From Hydrogenophaga palleronii NBRC 102513 (lineage in GTDB: Bacteria; Pseudomonadota; Gammaproteobacteria; Burkholderiales; Burkholderiaceae_C), in assembly GCF_001571225.1 (NCBI RefSeq), contig NZ_BCTJ01000008.1, positions 83,792 to 147,791 of the forward strand: a stretch of 64,000 bases of DNA, read 5' to 3'. Shown here in pieces: positions 26,643 through 36,375 of the stretch (positions are counted from its first letter, which is position 1; every line of letters starts with the position of its first letter). The position numbers were made by a program, and so were the translations under genes. The notes under the pieces were generated by a model. That model was given only the letters and a program-made list of their open reading frames with translations. It was not told the DNA's origin and did no database searches.

Positions 26643-27749
26643 ATGGCGCGCTCGCCGACGCTCGACGAGCTGCGCCGCTACGCCATCGCACGCAGCCTGT
26701 TCAAGCCGGTCACGTTGCCGGCGGCGATCCGCCGCCTCGGCTTCGTGCAGGCCGACCCGATGCGCGCACCCGCGCGGGCGCAAGACCTGATCCTGCGTTG
26801 CCGGGTACAGGGTTACCGCGCCGGTGACCTGGAGCGCCGCTACGAGCGCCTGGGCATAGAGGAAGACGCCTTCGTCAACTACGGCTTCGTCTCGCGCGAC
26901 ACACTGGCCCTGCTGCACCCGCGCACGCCACGCCGCGCCTGGGACGCAGCCACCACCGCCCGCGCGCAGGAGCTGCTGGCCTTCGTGCGCGAGCGCGGCC
27001 CGGTGCACCCACGCGAAGCGGGCGAGGCCTTTGCCCACCACGGTCGCGTGGCGGGTTATTGGGGCGGTGAGCTCAACGCCAGCACCCGGCTGCTAGAGCA
27101 GATGCACCACCACGGCTGGCTGCGGGTGCGCCGGCGCGAGGCCGGCACGCGCGTGTACGAGGCCGTCACCCACGTTCAGCAGGACAACGACCCCGCCGCA
27201 CGCCGCGCACGCGCCGAAGCCCTGGTGGACCTCATCGTGGCCCTGTACGCACCCTTGCCCGCACCCAGCCTGGGTTACCTCGTCACCCTGCTGCGGTATG
27301 GAGCGCCCGGCCTGGCGGTGGAGGCGCGCGAGGTGGCCAAGGCCGCGCGCTCGCGCTATGGGCACGCGGACATCGACGGCACCTGCTGGTACTGGCCCGC
27401 GCACGAGAACCCGGTCTCGCGCCGCCACCAGGCCGGCGAGGGCGTGCAGCTGCTGGCGCCGTTCGACCCGGTGGTGTGGGACCGTCGCCGCTTCGAGATG
27501 CTGTGGGGCTGGGCCTACCGCTTCGAGGCCTATGTGCCGGCCGCGAAACGCACCATGGGCCACTACGCCTTGCCGGTGCTGTGGGGCGAGCAGATGGTGG
27601 GCTGGGCCAACCTGCGCATGGAGCGCGGCCGGCTGACCCATCAGCTGGGTTTTGCCGATGCCCGCCCACGCGATGCGGGCTTTCGCCACGCGCTGGATGA
27701 AGAGCTGGCGCGGTTTGAAATCTTCCTCTCGCAGGCCCCGGCGACCTGA
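26643..27749 (+). CDS. YcaQ/AlkZ-like winged-helix DNA glycosylase family protein
   Basis: The 368-residue protein belongs to the HTH_42 family of winged-helix proteins that includes YcaQ, which unhooks interstrand DNA crosslinks. The family active-site region with a Q-x-D/Q motif is seen in GFVQADPMRAPARAQDLIL near the N-terminus, and WAYRFEAYVPAAKRTMGHY with LPVLWGEQMVGWANLR in the C-terminal part is typical. No catalytic Lys is needed in this class. It follows parC by 7 bases and is likely co-transcribed with it, which places a DNA-repair function downstream of a possibly SOS-linked topoisomerase. Confidence 0.82.
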   Translation: MARSPTLDELRRYAIARSLFKPVTLPAAIRRLGFVQADPMRAPARAQDLILRCRVQGYRAGDLERRYERLGIEEDAFVNYGFVSRDTLALLHPRTPRRAWDAATTARAQELLAFVRERGPVHPREAGEAFAHHGRVAGYWGGELNASTRLLEQMHHHGWLRVRRREAGTRVYEAVTHVQQDNDPAARRARAEALVDLIVALYAPLPAPSLGYLVTLLRYGAPGLAVEAREVAKAARSRYGHADIDGTCWYWPAHENPVSRRHQAGEGVQLLAPFDPVVWDRRRFEMLWGWAYRFEAYVPAAKRTMGHYALPVLWGEQMVGWANLRMERGRLTHQLGFADARPRDAGFRHALDEELARFEIFLSQAPAT

Positions 27750-27900
27750 AAACCTGGCCGCTGCATCGCATGCATCACAGAACAAAGCAGCACCTTCGGC
27801 AAGGCCCGGGAATCCGGTCACGGAAGGGCCCCAGACGCCTCGTTACCAAATGACACGGCCGGACTGCCTAGAATCCGGGGTTTTAACCAGCAAGGCTCAG

Positions 27901-28158
27901 ATGACTACCGAAAAGAAACAAACCGCATTCAACCGTGCCCTCAAGCCCAGCGCCGAGCTGGCCGCTGTGATCGGCGCGACGCCACAACCCCGCACCGAAG
28001 TTGTGAAACTGATGTGGGAGTACATCAAGGCCAACAACCTGCAGAACCCGAAGAACAAGCGCAACATCCTGGCCGACGCCAAGCTCAAGGCGGTCTTCGG
28101 CAAGGACGAAGTCACCATGTTCGAGATGACCGGCCTGGTGGGCAAACACCTGAGCTGA
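27901..28158 (+). CDS. SWIB/MDM2 domain protein
   Basis: The 85-residue protein is little more than one SWIB domain, including LAAVIGATPQPRTEVVKLMW, IKANNLQNPKNKR and FGKDEVTMFEMTGLVGKHL. SWIB domains occur in eukaryotic chromatin remodellers and as free-standing proteins in chlamydiae and many proteobacteria, where they are linked to DNA condensation. A TAGAAT -10 is at 27869-27874 and an AAGG element precedes the start. It appears to be an independent gene. Confidence 0.88.
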   Translation: MTTEKKQTAFNRALKPSAELAAVIGATPQPRTEVVKLMWEYIKANNLQNPKNKRNILADAKLKAVFGKDEVTMFEMTGLVGKHLS

Positions 28159-28268
28159 GGCCAGACCGCGGGGCGGCCCGGCCCCCGTGACCAGCCGCCG
28201 TGCGGCCCACACGCCTGTGTTGCGCGATGGGCCTCAACATCAATTGAAATCAAGCAGGTGGATGGACG

Positions 28269-28451
28269 ATGGAAAACGGCGAATGGACCGGCGTGGTGAT
28301 TGCGGCCGTGCTCGCGCTGTTGACTTTTGGCGTGACGCGTTTTGTGGTGCGCCGCATCACGAGCCGTCGTGTGGCCAAACAGCAGGCGGTGGAGCAGGCG
28401 CAGCAGAGCCGCCAGGTGCGGCGCGCGCAGGAACGGGCCCGCAAGAAATGA
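28269..28451 (+). CDS. Small single-pass membrane protein with basic coiled tail
   Basis: The 60-residue product has one membrane helix (VVIAAVLALLTFGVTRFVV, about residues 9-27) followed by a basic Gln/Ala/Arg-rich helix (VAKQQAVEQAQQSRQVRRAQ) that could form a coiled coil. It is followed by a terminator. I do not recognise a family; the size and composition resemble small proteins that dock to other membrane proteins. Confidence 0.65.
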   Translation: MENGEWTGVVIAAVLALLTFGVTRFVVRRITSRRVAKQQAVEQAQQSRQVRRAQERARKK

Positions 28452-28487
28452 GCAGCGACTGGCTGCAGGGGCAGTGCCCCGCACCAT

Positions 28488-28520
28488 GAAAAAGAGGCCG
28501 CTGTTGCGGCCTCTTTTTTT
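28488..28520. terminator. Bidirectional terminator
   Basis: AAAAAGAGGCCGC (28489-28501), loop TGTT and GCGGCCTCTTTTTTT (28506-28520) form a 13-bp stem with A- and T-rich ends, serving the small membrane protein gene and the convergent ridA-like gene. Confidence 0.93.
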
Positions 28521-28543
28521 GATGGGTCGGCGAACGCGAAGGC

Positions 28544-29014
28544 TCAGGCCAGTTCGGCGATCAATTCGATTTCCACGCAGGCACCCAGGGGCAACTGCGC
28601 CACGCCGAAGGCGCTGCGGGCATGTGCGCCCACGGTGCTGCCGAACACCTCGCCCAGCAGCTCGCTGCAGCCATTGGTGACCAGGTGCTGCTCGGTGTAG
28701 CTGGCGGTGGAGTTCACCAGGCTGAGCACCTTCACGATGCGCTTGACGCCGTTGAGGTCGGTGCCGGCGGCCTTGCAGGCCGCGTCCAGCGTGCCCAGCA
28801 GGTCGACCGCTACCGCGCGTGCGGCGGGCTTGGCTTCGTCGGTGGTCATGGTCAGGCCCAGTTGGCCAACCCAGGGCTTGCCGTCCTGGCGTGCGATGTG
28901 GCCACTCAGGAAGATCAGTTTGCCGGTCTGCACGAAGGGCACGTAGGCGGCGGCGGGCACGGCCACGGGCGGCAGGGTGATGCCGAGTTGGTTCAGCTTG
29001 TCGTAGATGCTCAT
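28544..29014 (-). CDS. RidA family protein (YjgF/YER057c/UK114)
   Basis: The 156-residue protein has the RidA fold with LIFLSGHIARQDGKPWVGQLG, and VKVLSLVNSTASYTEQH. RidA enzymes hydrolyse reactive enamine/imine intermediates made by PLP enzymes. It is longer than classic RidA (about 128) and the usual Arg105 in the R-x-A motif is absent; the family member resembles the Rid subgroup often annotated as endoribonuclease L-PSP. It is transcribed alone, ending near the bidirectional terminator. The substrate is uncertain. Confidence 0.8.
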   Translation of the reverse strand: MSIYDKLNQLGITLPPVAVPAAAYVPFVQTGKLIFLSGHIARQDGKPWVGQLGLTMTTDEAKPAARAVAVDLLGTLDAACKAAGTDLNGVKRIVKVLSLVNSTASYTEQHLVTNGCSELLGEVFGSTVGAHARSAFGVAQLPLGACVEIELIAELA

Positions 29015-29112
29015 GGGGGCTCCTGAAGGTCCTGAAGAATGAGCGGCCCATTCTATCGACGGGCCCGCACTGCAGCGCCGGTGCGGCGAGCCGCGGCGCA
29101 GGGCTGCCGCGT

Positions 29113-30090
29113 TCAGGCGTCCTCAACCGCTTCGAGCTGGCCCAGTTCGTCCGGCGGCGCCACTGTCACCGCCACGTCCAGGCTGTGCCGTGCGCCGCTC
29201 TGGATCACGCCGCGCATGGGCGAGACGTCGCCGAAATCGCGGCCGGTGGCCAGCGCCACGTAGTCTTCTCCCGGGCTGCCGCGGCCGCAGCGGTTGTTGG
29301 TCGGGTCGAAGTCGAACCAGGTGCCGGCGGCGGCCGTCGGCTGGCCGTCGGGCCCCTGGTTGCCCTGGCCCGGCAGCGGCACGTACACCGACACCCAGGC
29401 GTGTGAAGCGTCGGCACCGATCAAACGCGCTTTGCCGGGTGGCGGGCGCGTGAGCAGGTAACCGCTGACGTAACGCGCCGGCAGGCCCAGCGTGCGCAGG
29501 CAGCCCAGCATGATGTGGGCGAAGTCCTGGCACACGCCCTTGCCCTGCTGCAGTGCGTCCAGCGCCGGGGTGTTGACCTCGGTGCTCTCGCTCTCGTAAA
29601 CGAGTTCGGTGTGGATGCGTTCCATCAGCGCGCGCACGGCGTCCAGCGCCGGCAGGCCGGGCTTGAAGGCCGGGCGTGCGAAGGCCGCAAAGGCGTCGTC
29701 GCGTGGCACAAAGGGCGAGGCGTAGAGGAATTCGCTGGCGGCGTCGAACGGCGCCCGGGCGTGGTAACGGAAGTGTTCGCGCACGCGCTCCCAACCGATG
29801 CCGCGCCAGGTCTGGCTTTCGGGCAGGGGCTGCGGGGCTTGCGTCTGCACCAGGCTGTCGGCCTCCACCGTGAGCACGCGGTGGGTGGACTGCAGCGAGA
29901 AGAAGGTGCGCTGGTTGCCAAACACGTCCGTGGTCTCGCTGCGCGCGGCCGGGGTGGGGCTGATGCGCAGCTCGTGGTGCAGCACCTGTTGCGTGACCGT
30001 GTCCACCGGCTGCAGGTGCACCATGTGTTGCGCCATGTCGATGGCGCCGTGGTACCGGTAGCGGGTGCGGTGCAGGATGCGAAGGCGCAT
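29113..30090 (-). CDS. Transglutaminase-like cysteine peptidase family protein
   Basis: The 325-residue protein has the COG1305-type domain: an N-terminal beta region beginning MRLRILHRTRYRY, and the core with triad Cys187 (GKGVCQDFAH), His230 (DASHAWVSVY) and Asp262 (FDFDPTNN). It has no signal peptide. It ends the operon with the ATP-grasp/alpha-E fusion: only one base separates the fusion's stop (30092) from this ATG (30090). Related proteins beside ATP-grasp and alpha-E genes are proposed to form or cut amide bonds in peptide-like products. Confidence 0.9.
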   Translation of the reverse strand: MRLRILHRTRYRYHGAIDMAQHMVHLQPVDTVTQQVLHHELRISPTPAARSETTDVFGNQRTFFSLQSTHRVLTVEADSLVQTQAPQPLPESQTWRGIGWERVREHFRYHARAPFDAASEFLYASPFVPRDDAFAAFARPAFKPGLPALDAVRALMERIHTELVYESESTEVNTPALDALQQGKGVCQDFAHIMLGCLRTLGLPARYVSGYLLTRPPPGKARLIGADASHAWVSVYVPLPGQGNQGPDGQPTAAAGTWFDFDPTNNRCGRGSPGEDYVALATGRDFGDVSPMRGVIQSGARHSLDVAVTVAPPDELGQLEAVEDA

Positions 30091-30091
30091 G

Positions 30092-32755
30092 TCAGGCCCT
30101 GAGCGACTGGTTGCCGCGGTCGGCGTGGCTGAAGTGCAGCCGAGTGATCTCGTCGGAGACGTGCACCGCGGCGTCTTCGCAATCGTCAAGCAGGGCGGCG
30201 AGGTCGCTCCAGGTGCGCAGGCCTTCGGGGCTGCGCTGCCAGTTGCTCAGGTCGGTGAGTTGCCAGGCCGCGGGGTCGGGCAGGCCTTGCGCCAGCACGG
30301 CGTCTTGCGGCGTGGTGCTGGTCGCCAGCTTGGCCAGGCGCGAGCGCAGTGTCTGCAGCACCCAGGCGAGCGAGCGCGGGTTGTCGTGGTCCATCACCAG
30401 CAGGTCGATCAGCGCCACCATGTCGCGCCGCTGCTGGTAACGGGCGTGGAAGGTGATGGTGCTGTCGAACAGGGCCACCACGGCTTCGAAGCCGGCGGCG
30501 TCGTGCAGGCAGCCGTGTTCGAGCGCCAGCGAGAGCGCGCGAGAGAGCGTGATCAGGCGCTCGATGTGGCGGCCCATGGAGAGCAGGCGCCAGCCGTCGT
30601 CGCGCACCATGCGGTCGGTCTGTGAGCCGGTGATGGCGGCCAGCAGTTCGCTGGCGTTCTGCAGCGCCACGATGGCTTCGGCGGTGGTGTATTCGGCGTC
30701 GGTGGAGAGTGCGGCGCAACTGCGCGCGAAGCTGGCCTCGGTGCGTTCGATCAGGTGCCAGTGTTCCCGCGACAGGCGTTCGCGCACCTGCGATGCCGCG
30801 GCCTTCAGGGCGCGCAGGTTGAAGCCCACGCTGTGCGACTGTGCCGCCATCGGGTCGCTGGCGGGCGGGCAGAGAGCGGCGATCAGGCTGCGTGCGAACA
30901 CCCGCGGCGAGAGTTGGGCGGTGGGCGCGTCGGCCAGCACCAGGGCGTTTTCGCGCGCCATGCCCGACATCCAGGCCATCAGCGCGCGCGAGCTGGGCTC
31001 TTCGCCGCCCATGTGGTTCAACACGATCTGCGCCAGGCGGATGCTGTTTTCTGCGCGTTCGGTGTAGCGGCCGAGCCAGAACAGGTTTTCGGCGGCGCGG
31101 CTGGTCACCGGCCACCGCTGCTGCGCCAGCGCCAGCGTGCTGGGTGCGGCGTCGAGCAGGCTGGTGTGGTCCACCGGCCCTTCGGTGAGCACCCAGCAGT
31201 CGGCGCTGCTGCCGCCGCGCTGCATGGCCGCGATGAGTTCACCACGCGGCGCCAGCCGCACCAGGCCACCGGGCAGGATGCGCCAGGACTGCGGGCCGTC
31301 GGCCAGTGCGAACACGCGCAGCATGGCCGAGCGTGGCATCAGGCGTTCGCCGCTCCAGGTGGGGGTTTGCGACAGCGGCAGCCAGGACTGCACGGTGTAG
31401 TCGTCGGGGTGGCGCGCCATGCGGCCCGACCACTCGTCGAGTTCGCGCTCGCTCAGGCTCTGGCCCATCACCGTTTCCAGGCCCGAGCGCGGGTAGGTGG
31501 GTTTGATCACGCTGTCCTTGAGCAGCGGCAACACCTCACGCAGCGCTGCGTCTTCGCCGCACCACCAGGTGGCTAGCGAGGGCAGGGCCAGCTCTTCGCC
31601 CAGCAGGTGGCGGCTGATGGCGGGCAGGAAGCCGAGCAACGCGCTCGACTCCAGCGGCGCCGAACCCGGCGCGTTGGCCAGCAGAAGGTTGCCGGCGCGC
31701 AGCACCTGCAGCAGGCCGGGCACGCCCAGGCGCGAATCGGAGCGCAGTTCCAGCGGGTCCAGCCACTCGTCGTCCAGGCGCTTGATCAGCGCGTGCACAG
31801 GCTCCAGGCCGTCGAGCGTCTTGAGGAACAGGCGCTGGTCGCGCACCGTGAGGTCGTTGCCTTCGACCAGGGTGAGGCCGAGGTAACGCGCCAGGTAGGC
31901 GTGTTCAAAGTAGGTTTCGTTGTACGGGCCGGGGGTGAGCAGCGCGATGCGCGCGTGTTCGCCCTCGGGTGCCATGCGCTTGATGCCGTCCATCAGTGCG
32001 CGGTAGCTGGCCGCCAGGCGCTGCACCTTCATGCCGGCGAAGGCCTTGGGGAACTGCCGGCCGATGGCGATGCGGTTTTCCAGCAGGTAACCCAGGCCGG
32101 AAGGCGCCTGCGTGCGCTGGCCGACCACCCACCAGCGGCCGTCCGGGCCCTGGGCGAGATCGAAGCCGACGATGTGCAGCCAGGTGTCGCCGGGCGGGCG
32201 CACGCCCTGCATGGCGCGCAGGTAACCGGGGTGGCCCTGCACCAGCGCGGCGGGCAGCAGGGCGCGCTTGAGCAGTTCGCGCTCGCCGTACAGGTCGGCC
32301 ATCATGGCGTTGAGCAGGCGCGCGCGCTGCAGCACGCCGGTTTCGATCTGCGCCCAGTCTTTCGGGCCGATGAGCTTGGGGAACAGGTCCAGTGCCCAGG
32401 GCCGTTCCAGGCCGCTGTCGGCGTTGGCGTAGACGTTGTAGGTGACGCCGTTGTCGCGCACCTGGCGCTGCAGGTTGTCGGCGCGGCGGTTCAGTTCGGT
32501 AAAACCGTCGGTGCCGATGTGCTCGAAGAAGCTGCTCCAGGTGGGCGAGAGCGCATCGGCATCGGGACGGCCGCCGGCGCGCAACTCGTCGCGGTGGCCG
32601 GGGTCGGCCGGCACCGAAAGCGACAGCGCCCAGTCACCGGGCGACTCGGGGTGCAGACCGGCAAAAAGAGAGTCTTCTGGATCGGGATTCACGGGGCCCA
32701 AGTATGCCCGTTGGCCCGCACGCGGCCCCGCGTCACCGGGGTCGCCGCGTTGCAT
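30092..32755 (-). CDS. Fusion of circularly permuted ATP-grasp domain and alpha-E domain (DUF403)
   Basis: The 887-residue protein joins a circularly permuted ATP-grasp domain (about residues 70-540) to an alpha-helical alpha-E domain (about 555-870, beginning SRAAENLFWLGRYTERAENS). The stand-alone copies are at 42664 and 44118. In the ATP-grasp part the segment corresponding to YVLEDNLRVPSG of the stand-alone enzyme reads WVVGQRTQAPSG, and the Gly-rich loop after the conserved Lys (VIKPTYPRSGLETV) differs, so the active site is changed. The ATG at 32755 lies 3 bases after the DUF2126 stop; a GTG at 32692 is an alternative start. The ATP-grasp half is presumed to be an amidoligase relative. 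Confidence 0.88.
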   Translation of the reverse strand: MQRGDPGDAGPRAGQRAYLGPVNPDPEDSLFAGLHPESPGDWALSLSVPADPGHRDELRAGGRPDADALSPTWSSFFEHIGTDGFTELNRRADNLQRQVRDNGVTYNVYANADSGLERPWALDLFPKLIGPKDWAQIETGVLQRARLLNAMMADLYGERELLKRALLPAALVQGHPGYLRAMQGVRPPGDTWLHIVGFDLAQGPDGRWWVVGQRTQAPSGLGYLLENRIAIGRQFPKAFAGMKVQRLAASYRALMDGIKRMAPEGEHARIALLTPGPYNETYFEHAYLARYLGLTLVEGNDLTVRDQRLFLKTLDGLEPVHALIKRLDDEWLDPLELRSDSRLGVPGLLQVLRAGNLLLANAPGSAPLESSALLGFLPAISRHLLGEELALPSLATWWCGEDAALREVLPLLKDSVIKPTYPRSGLETVMGQSLSERELDEWSGRMARHPDDYTVQSWLPLSQTPTWSGERLMPRSAMLRVFALADGPQSWRILPGGLVRLAPRGELIAAMQRGGSSADCWVLTEGPVDHTSLLDAAPSTLALAQQRWPVTSRAAENLFWLGRYTERAENSIRLAQIVLNHMGGEEPSSRALMAWMSGMARENALVLADAPTAQLSPRVFARSLIAALCPPASDPMAAQSHSVGFNLRALKAAASQVRERLSREHWHLIERTEASFARSCAALSTDAEYTTAEAIVALQNASELLAAITGSQTDRMVRDDGWRLLSMGRHIERLITLSRALSLALEHGCLHDAAGFEAVVALFDSTITFHARYQQRRDMVALIDLLVMDHDNPRSLAWVLQTLRSRLAKLATSTTPQDAVLAQGLPDPAAWQLTDLSNWQRSPEGLRTWSDLAALLDDCEDAAVHVSDEITRLHFSHADRGNQSLRA

Positions 32756-32758
32756 CGG

Positions 32759-35700
32759 TCACGCCGCGCCGCGTGGCGCACGCCCCACCGCTCGCAGGTC
32801 CAGGGTGCAGGGGAACTCGCGGCTGCTGCTGGCCGGGGCCACGTCCATGCGGCCGGGTGTGTGGCCCATCTGGAAAAAGCGCGACAGGCGCCGGCTCTCG
32901 GCCTCGTAGGCGTTGATCGGGAAGGTGTCGTAGTTGCGCCCGCCCGGGTGGGCCACGTGGTATTGGCAGCCGCCCATGGAGCGCTTGAGCCAGGTGTCGA
33001 CGATGTCGAAGGTCAATGGCGCGTGCGCAGGAATCGACGGGTGCAGCGCCGACGGCGGGCTCCAGGCCTTGTAGCGCACGCCGGCCACGTACTCGCCCAC
33101 GGTGCCGGTGCTGTGCAGCGGGATGGCATGGCCGTTGCAGGTGATCACGTGGCGGCTGTCGTTGAAGCCGCTCACGCGCACCTCGATGCGTTCCAGCGAC
33201 GAGTCCACATACCGCACGGTGCCACCGATCGCGCCTTCTTCGCCCATCACGTGCCAGGGTTCGAGCGCGCTGCGCAGGGTGAGCTCGATGCCACGCGCCT
33301 GCACCTGGCCGACCAGCGGGAAACGGAACTCGAAGTGCGGCTCGAACCAGGCCATGTCGAAGGTGTAGCCGAAGTCGGCAAGGTCGGACAGCACGTCTTC
33401 GAAGTCGGTGCGCACGAAGGTCGGCAGCAGCAGGCGGTCGTGCAGCTCGGTGCCCCAGCGCGTGAGGCGGCCGTGCCAGGGCTGTTGCCAGAAGCGCGAC
33501 ACCAGGGCGCGCAGCAGCAGCTGTTGCGCGATGCTCATGCGCGCGTGCGGCGGCATCTCGAAGGCACGCAGCTCCAGCAGGCCGAGGCGGCCGGTGGGTG
33601 AGTCGGGCGAGAACAGCTTGTCGATGCAGAACTCGCTGCGGTGGGTGTTGCCGGTGACGTCGATCAGGATGTTGCGCAGCGTGCGGTCCACCATCCAGGG
33701 CGGCATGTCTTCGCCGTAGGTCTTGCGGTTCTGCTCGATCTGCGAGAGCGCGATCTCCAGCTCGTACAACTGGTCGTTGCGCGCCTCGTCCACGCGCGGC
33801 GCCTGGCTGGTCGGGCCGATGAACAGGCCGCTGAACAGGTAGGACAGCGAAGGGTGGTTGTGCCAGTAGGCCAGCAGGCTGCCAAGCAGCTCGGGCTTGC
33901 GCAGGAAGGGCGAGTCGGCCGGTGTGGCGCCCCCCATCACGAAGTGGTTGCCGCCCCCGGTGCCGGTGTGGCGGCCGTCGGTCATGAACTTCTCGGCGCA
34001 CAGGCGCGTCTGGTGCGCGGCCTCGTAGAGGAATTCGGTGTGCTCCACCAGTTCGCCCCAGTTCTTCGCCGGGTGGATGTTGACCTCGATCACACCCGGG
34101 TCGGGTGTGACCTGCAGCATCTTCAGGCGGGGGTCGCGCGGGGGTGGGTAGCCTTCGAGCACGATGCGCACGCCCAGCTTCTCGGCCGTGGCTTCCACCG
34201 CGGCGAGCAGGTCGAGGTAGTCCTCCAGCAGCGCCATCGGCGGCATGAAGATGTAGAGGTGGTGGTTCTTGCCACCGCCGGCCTTCTCGGCCTTGGGGCC
34301 GTTGGCGCGGTGCGGGTCGCGTGCTTCCACGCACAGCGCGGTGCGCGTGAGCCAGGCGGCCGACTCCTCGCGCTGCGGGAAGCGCGCGGCCAGGGCCTGC
34401 ACCGGTGCCGCGCCCGGGCCGGGCTGGCCGGGGCGCAGGCCTTCCACGGTTTCGGCGTCGGGGTCGAAGTCCGTGCCCTGCAGCGCCACCGTGCCACCAC
34501 CGGCAAAACCACCACCCACCTGGTGCGGCGACACCTGGCGCTTGAGCGCGGCGCCACGCGGCAGCGGGTCGCGCGCGGAGTGTGGGTCTTGTTCGATGTG
34601 GTACGGATAGTCGGCCGCCGAGACCCAGGGCAGCGAATCCAGCGGCAGCCGATAGCCCATGGGCGAGTCGCCTGGCACCAGGTACATGCGCTCGTCGCGC
34701 AGGAACCAGGGGCCGGTGGACCACACCGTGCCCGAGATGCGCGGATAACCGCTCTTGCCGTTGCTCGACAGCGCGCCGTTCTGGCCCGCGGCCTGCAGTG
34801 GCAGCACATAACCCACGGTGCTCTCCAGTCCCTGGCTGAAGACGCGGCGCAGGCGCGCGCGTTCCAGTTCGTCGTCGAGCTTGCTGTCGAACGGGTCTAC
34901 GTTCACCGGCAGGCGGCGTTCGCGCCAGAGGTAGTACCAGGTGTCCTCGAAGCCGGGCGTGATGTACTGCGTCGACAGGCCGAGCTTGCGTGCCAATGCT
35001 TGTGTGAAGCGGCGCGCGTCGTCGCTGGTGTAGTGCGCCTCGTCGCGCTCGTCGGCCAGCAGGGCGGGGTTGTGCCAGACGGGTTCGCCGTCGGTGCGCC
35101 AGAACAGGGACAGCGCCCAGCGCGGCAGCTGCTCACCGGGGTACCACTTGCCCTGGCCCATGTGCACGAAACCACCGGCGCCGTACTCGGCGCGCAGGCG
35201 GTCGAGCAGCTCGGTGGCGTAGCCGCGTTTGGTGGGGCCCAGGGCGTCGGTGTTCCATTCGCCGGCGTCGCGGTCGCTGGTGGCGACGAAGGTCGGTTCG
35301 CCGCCCATGGTCAGGCGCACGTCGTGCCGTTCAAGGTCGGCATCGACCCGATCACCCAGCGCCAGCACGCCGGCCCACTGGTCTTCGGTGTAGGGGCTGG
35401 TGACGCGCGGCGATTCGTAGATGCGCGTCACGCCCATGTGGTGGCTGAATTCCACCTCGCACGGGTCCATCGCACCTTCCACCGGCGCGGCGCTGGAGGG
35501 CTGCGGCGTGCAGGCCAGTGGCACATGGCCTTCGCCGGCGAGCAGGCCGGAGGTCGGGTCCAGGCCGATCCAGCCGGCACCGGGCAGGAACACCTCGCAC
35601 CAGGCGTGCAGGTCGGTGAAGTCTTTCTCGGGCCCGTTCGGGCCGTCCACCGATTTCACATCGGCGGTGAGCTGGATCAGGTAGCCCGAGACGAAGCGCG

Positions 35701-36292
35701 CGGCCAGGCCCAGGTGGCGCAGGATCTGCACCAGCAGCCAGCCGCTGTCGCGGCAGGAGCCGCTCTTGAGCTTGAGCGTGTCTTCCGGCGTCTGCACGCC
35801 GGGCTCCATGCGGATGGTGTAGGCGATGTCGCGCTGCAGCCGCTGGTTGATCTCGACCAGGAAGTCAATGGTGCGGCGCTGCTTGCGGTCCACTGCGTCC
35901 ACGTATTGTTTGAGCAGCGGCGTCAGCGGTTCGGTGGCGAGGTAGGGCGCGAGGTCCTTGGTCTGTGCGTCGTCGTAGCCGAACGGAAAGTTCTCGGCCT
36001 CGGGTTCGAGGAAAAAGTCGAACGGGTTGTAGACCGCCATCTCGACCACCAGGTCGATCGTCACCTTGAACTCGGTGGTCGGCTCGGGGAACACCAGGCG
36101 CGCCTGGTAGTTGGCGAAGGGGTCCTGCTGCCAGTTGATGAAGTGGTTGCCCGGCTCGATGCGCTGCGAGTACGACAGCACCTTGGTGCGGCTGTGAGGC
36201 GCGGGCCTCAGCCGCACCACTTGTGGCCCCAGCTTGACCAGGCGGTCGTACCGATAATGGGTGATGTGGCTCAGGGCGACATGGATGGCCAT
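32759..36292 (-). CDS. Transglutaminase-like protein with C-terminal DUF2126
   Basis: The 1177-residue protein has an N-terminal transglutaminase-like domain with triad Cys180 (KSGSCRDSGW), His229 (DLHAWCEVF) and Asp245 (GLDPTSG), then a large DUF2126 region. DUF2126 has been related to the glutamine-synthetase/glutamate-cysteine-ligase fold; candidate metal or ATP residues include MGGEPTFVA, EVNIHPAKNW and MTDGRHTGTGGGNHFVMGG. It heads the minus-strand operon followed by the fusion and the second transglutaminase. A sigma-54-type promoter lies about 84 bases upstream of the start. Confidence 0.9.
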   Translation of the reverse strand: MAIHVALSHITHYRYDRLVKLGPQVVRLRPAPHSRTKVLSYSQRIEPGNHFINWQQDPFANYQARLVFPEPTTEFKVTIDLVVEMAVYNPFDFFLEPEAENFPFGYDDAQTKDLAPYLATEPLTPLLKQYVDAVDRKQRRTIDFLVEINQRLQRDIAYTIRMEPGVQTPEDTLKLKSGSCRDSGWLLVQILRHLGLAARFVSGYLIQLTADVKSVDGPNGPEKDFTDLHAWCEVFLPGAGWIGLDPTSGLLAGEGHVPLACTPQPSSAAPVEGAMDPCEVEFSHHMGVTRIYESPRVTSPYTEDQWAGVLALGDRVDADLERHDVRLTMGGEPTFVATSDRDAGEWNTDALGPTKRGYATELLDRLRAEYGAGGFVHMGQGKWYPGEQLPRWALSLFWRTDGEPVWHNPALLADERDEAHYTSDDARRFTQALARKLGLSTQYITPGFEDTWYYLWRERRLPVNVDPFDSKLDDELERARLRRVFSQGLESTVGYVLPLQAAGQNGALSSNGKSGYPRISGTVWSTGPWFLRDERMYLVPGDSPMGYRLPLDSLPWVSAADYPYHIEQDPHSARDPLPRGAALKRQVSPHQVGGGFAGGGTVALQGTDFDPDAETVEGLRPGQPGPGAAPVQALAARFPQREESAAWLTRTALCVEARDPHRANGPKAEKAGGGKNHHLYIFMPPMALLEDYLDLLAAVEATAEKLGVRIVLEGYPPPRDPRLKMLQVTPDPGVIEVNIHPAKNWGELVEHTEFLYEAAHQTRLCAEKFMTDGRHTGTGGGNHFVMGGATPADSPFLRKPELLGSLLAYWHNHPSLSYLFSGLFIGPTSQAPRVDEARNDQLYELEIALSQIEQNRKTYGEDMPPWMVDRTLRNILIDVTGNTHRSEFCIDKLFSPDSPTGRLGLLELRAFEMPPHARMSIAQQLLLRALVSRFWQQPWHGRLTRWGTELHDRLLLPTFVRTDFEDVLSDLADFGYTFDMAWFEPHFEFRFPLVGQVQARGIELTLRSALEPWHVMGEEGAIGGTVRYVDSSLERIEVRVSGFNDSRHVITCNGHAIPLHSTGTVGEYVAGVRYKAWSPPSALHPSIPAHAPLTFDIVDTWLKRSMGGCQYHVAHPGGRNYDTFPINAYEAESRRLSRFFQMGHTPGRMDVAPASSSREFPCTLDLRAVGRAPRGAA

Positions 36293-36375
36293 AACGAGAG
36301 ACTTTCCAGGGAGGAGGGGTCAACAATGGATCCGCAGGCAAAAAAGCCTTTGCCGGGGCGGCTTGCAACCATGCT

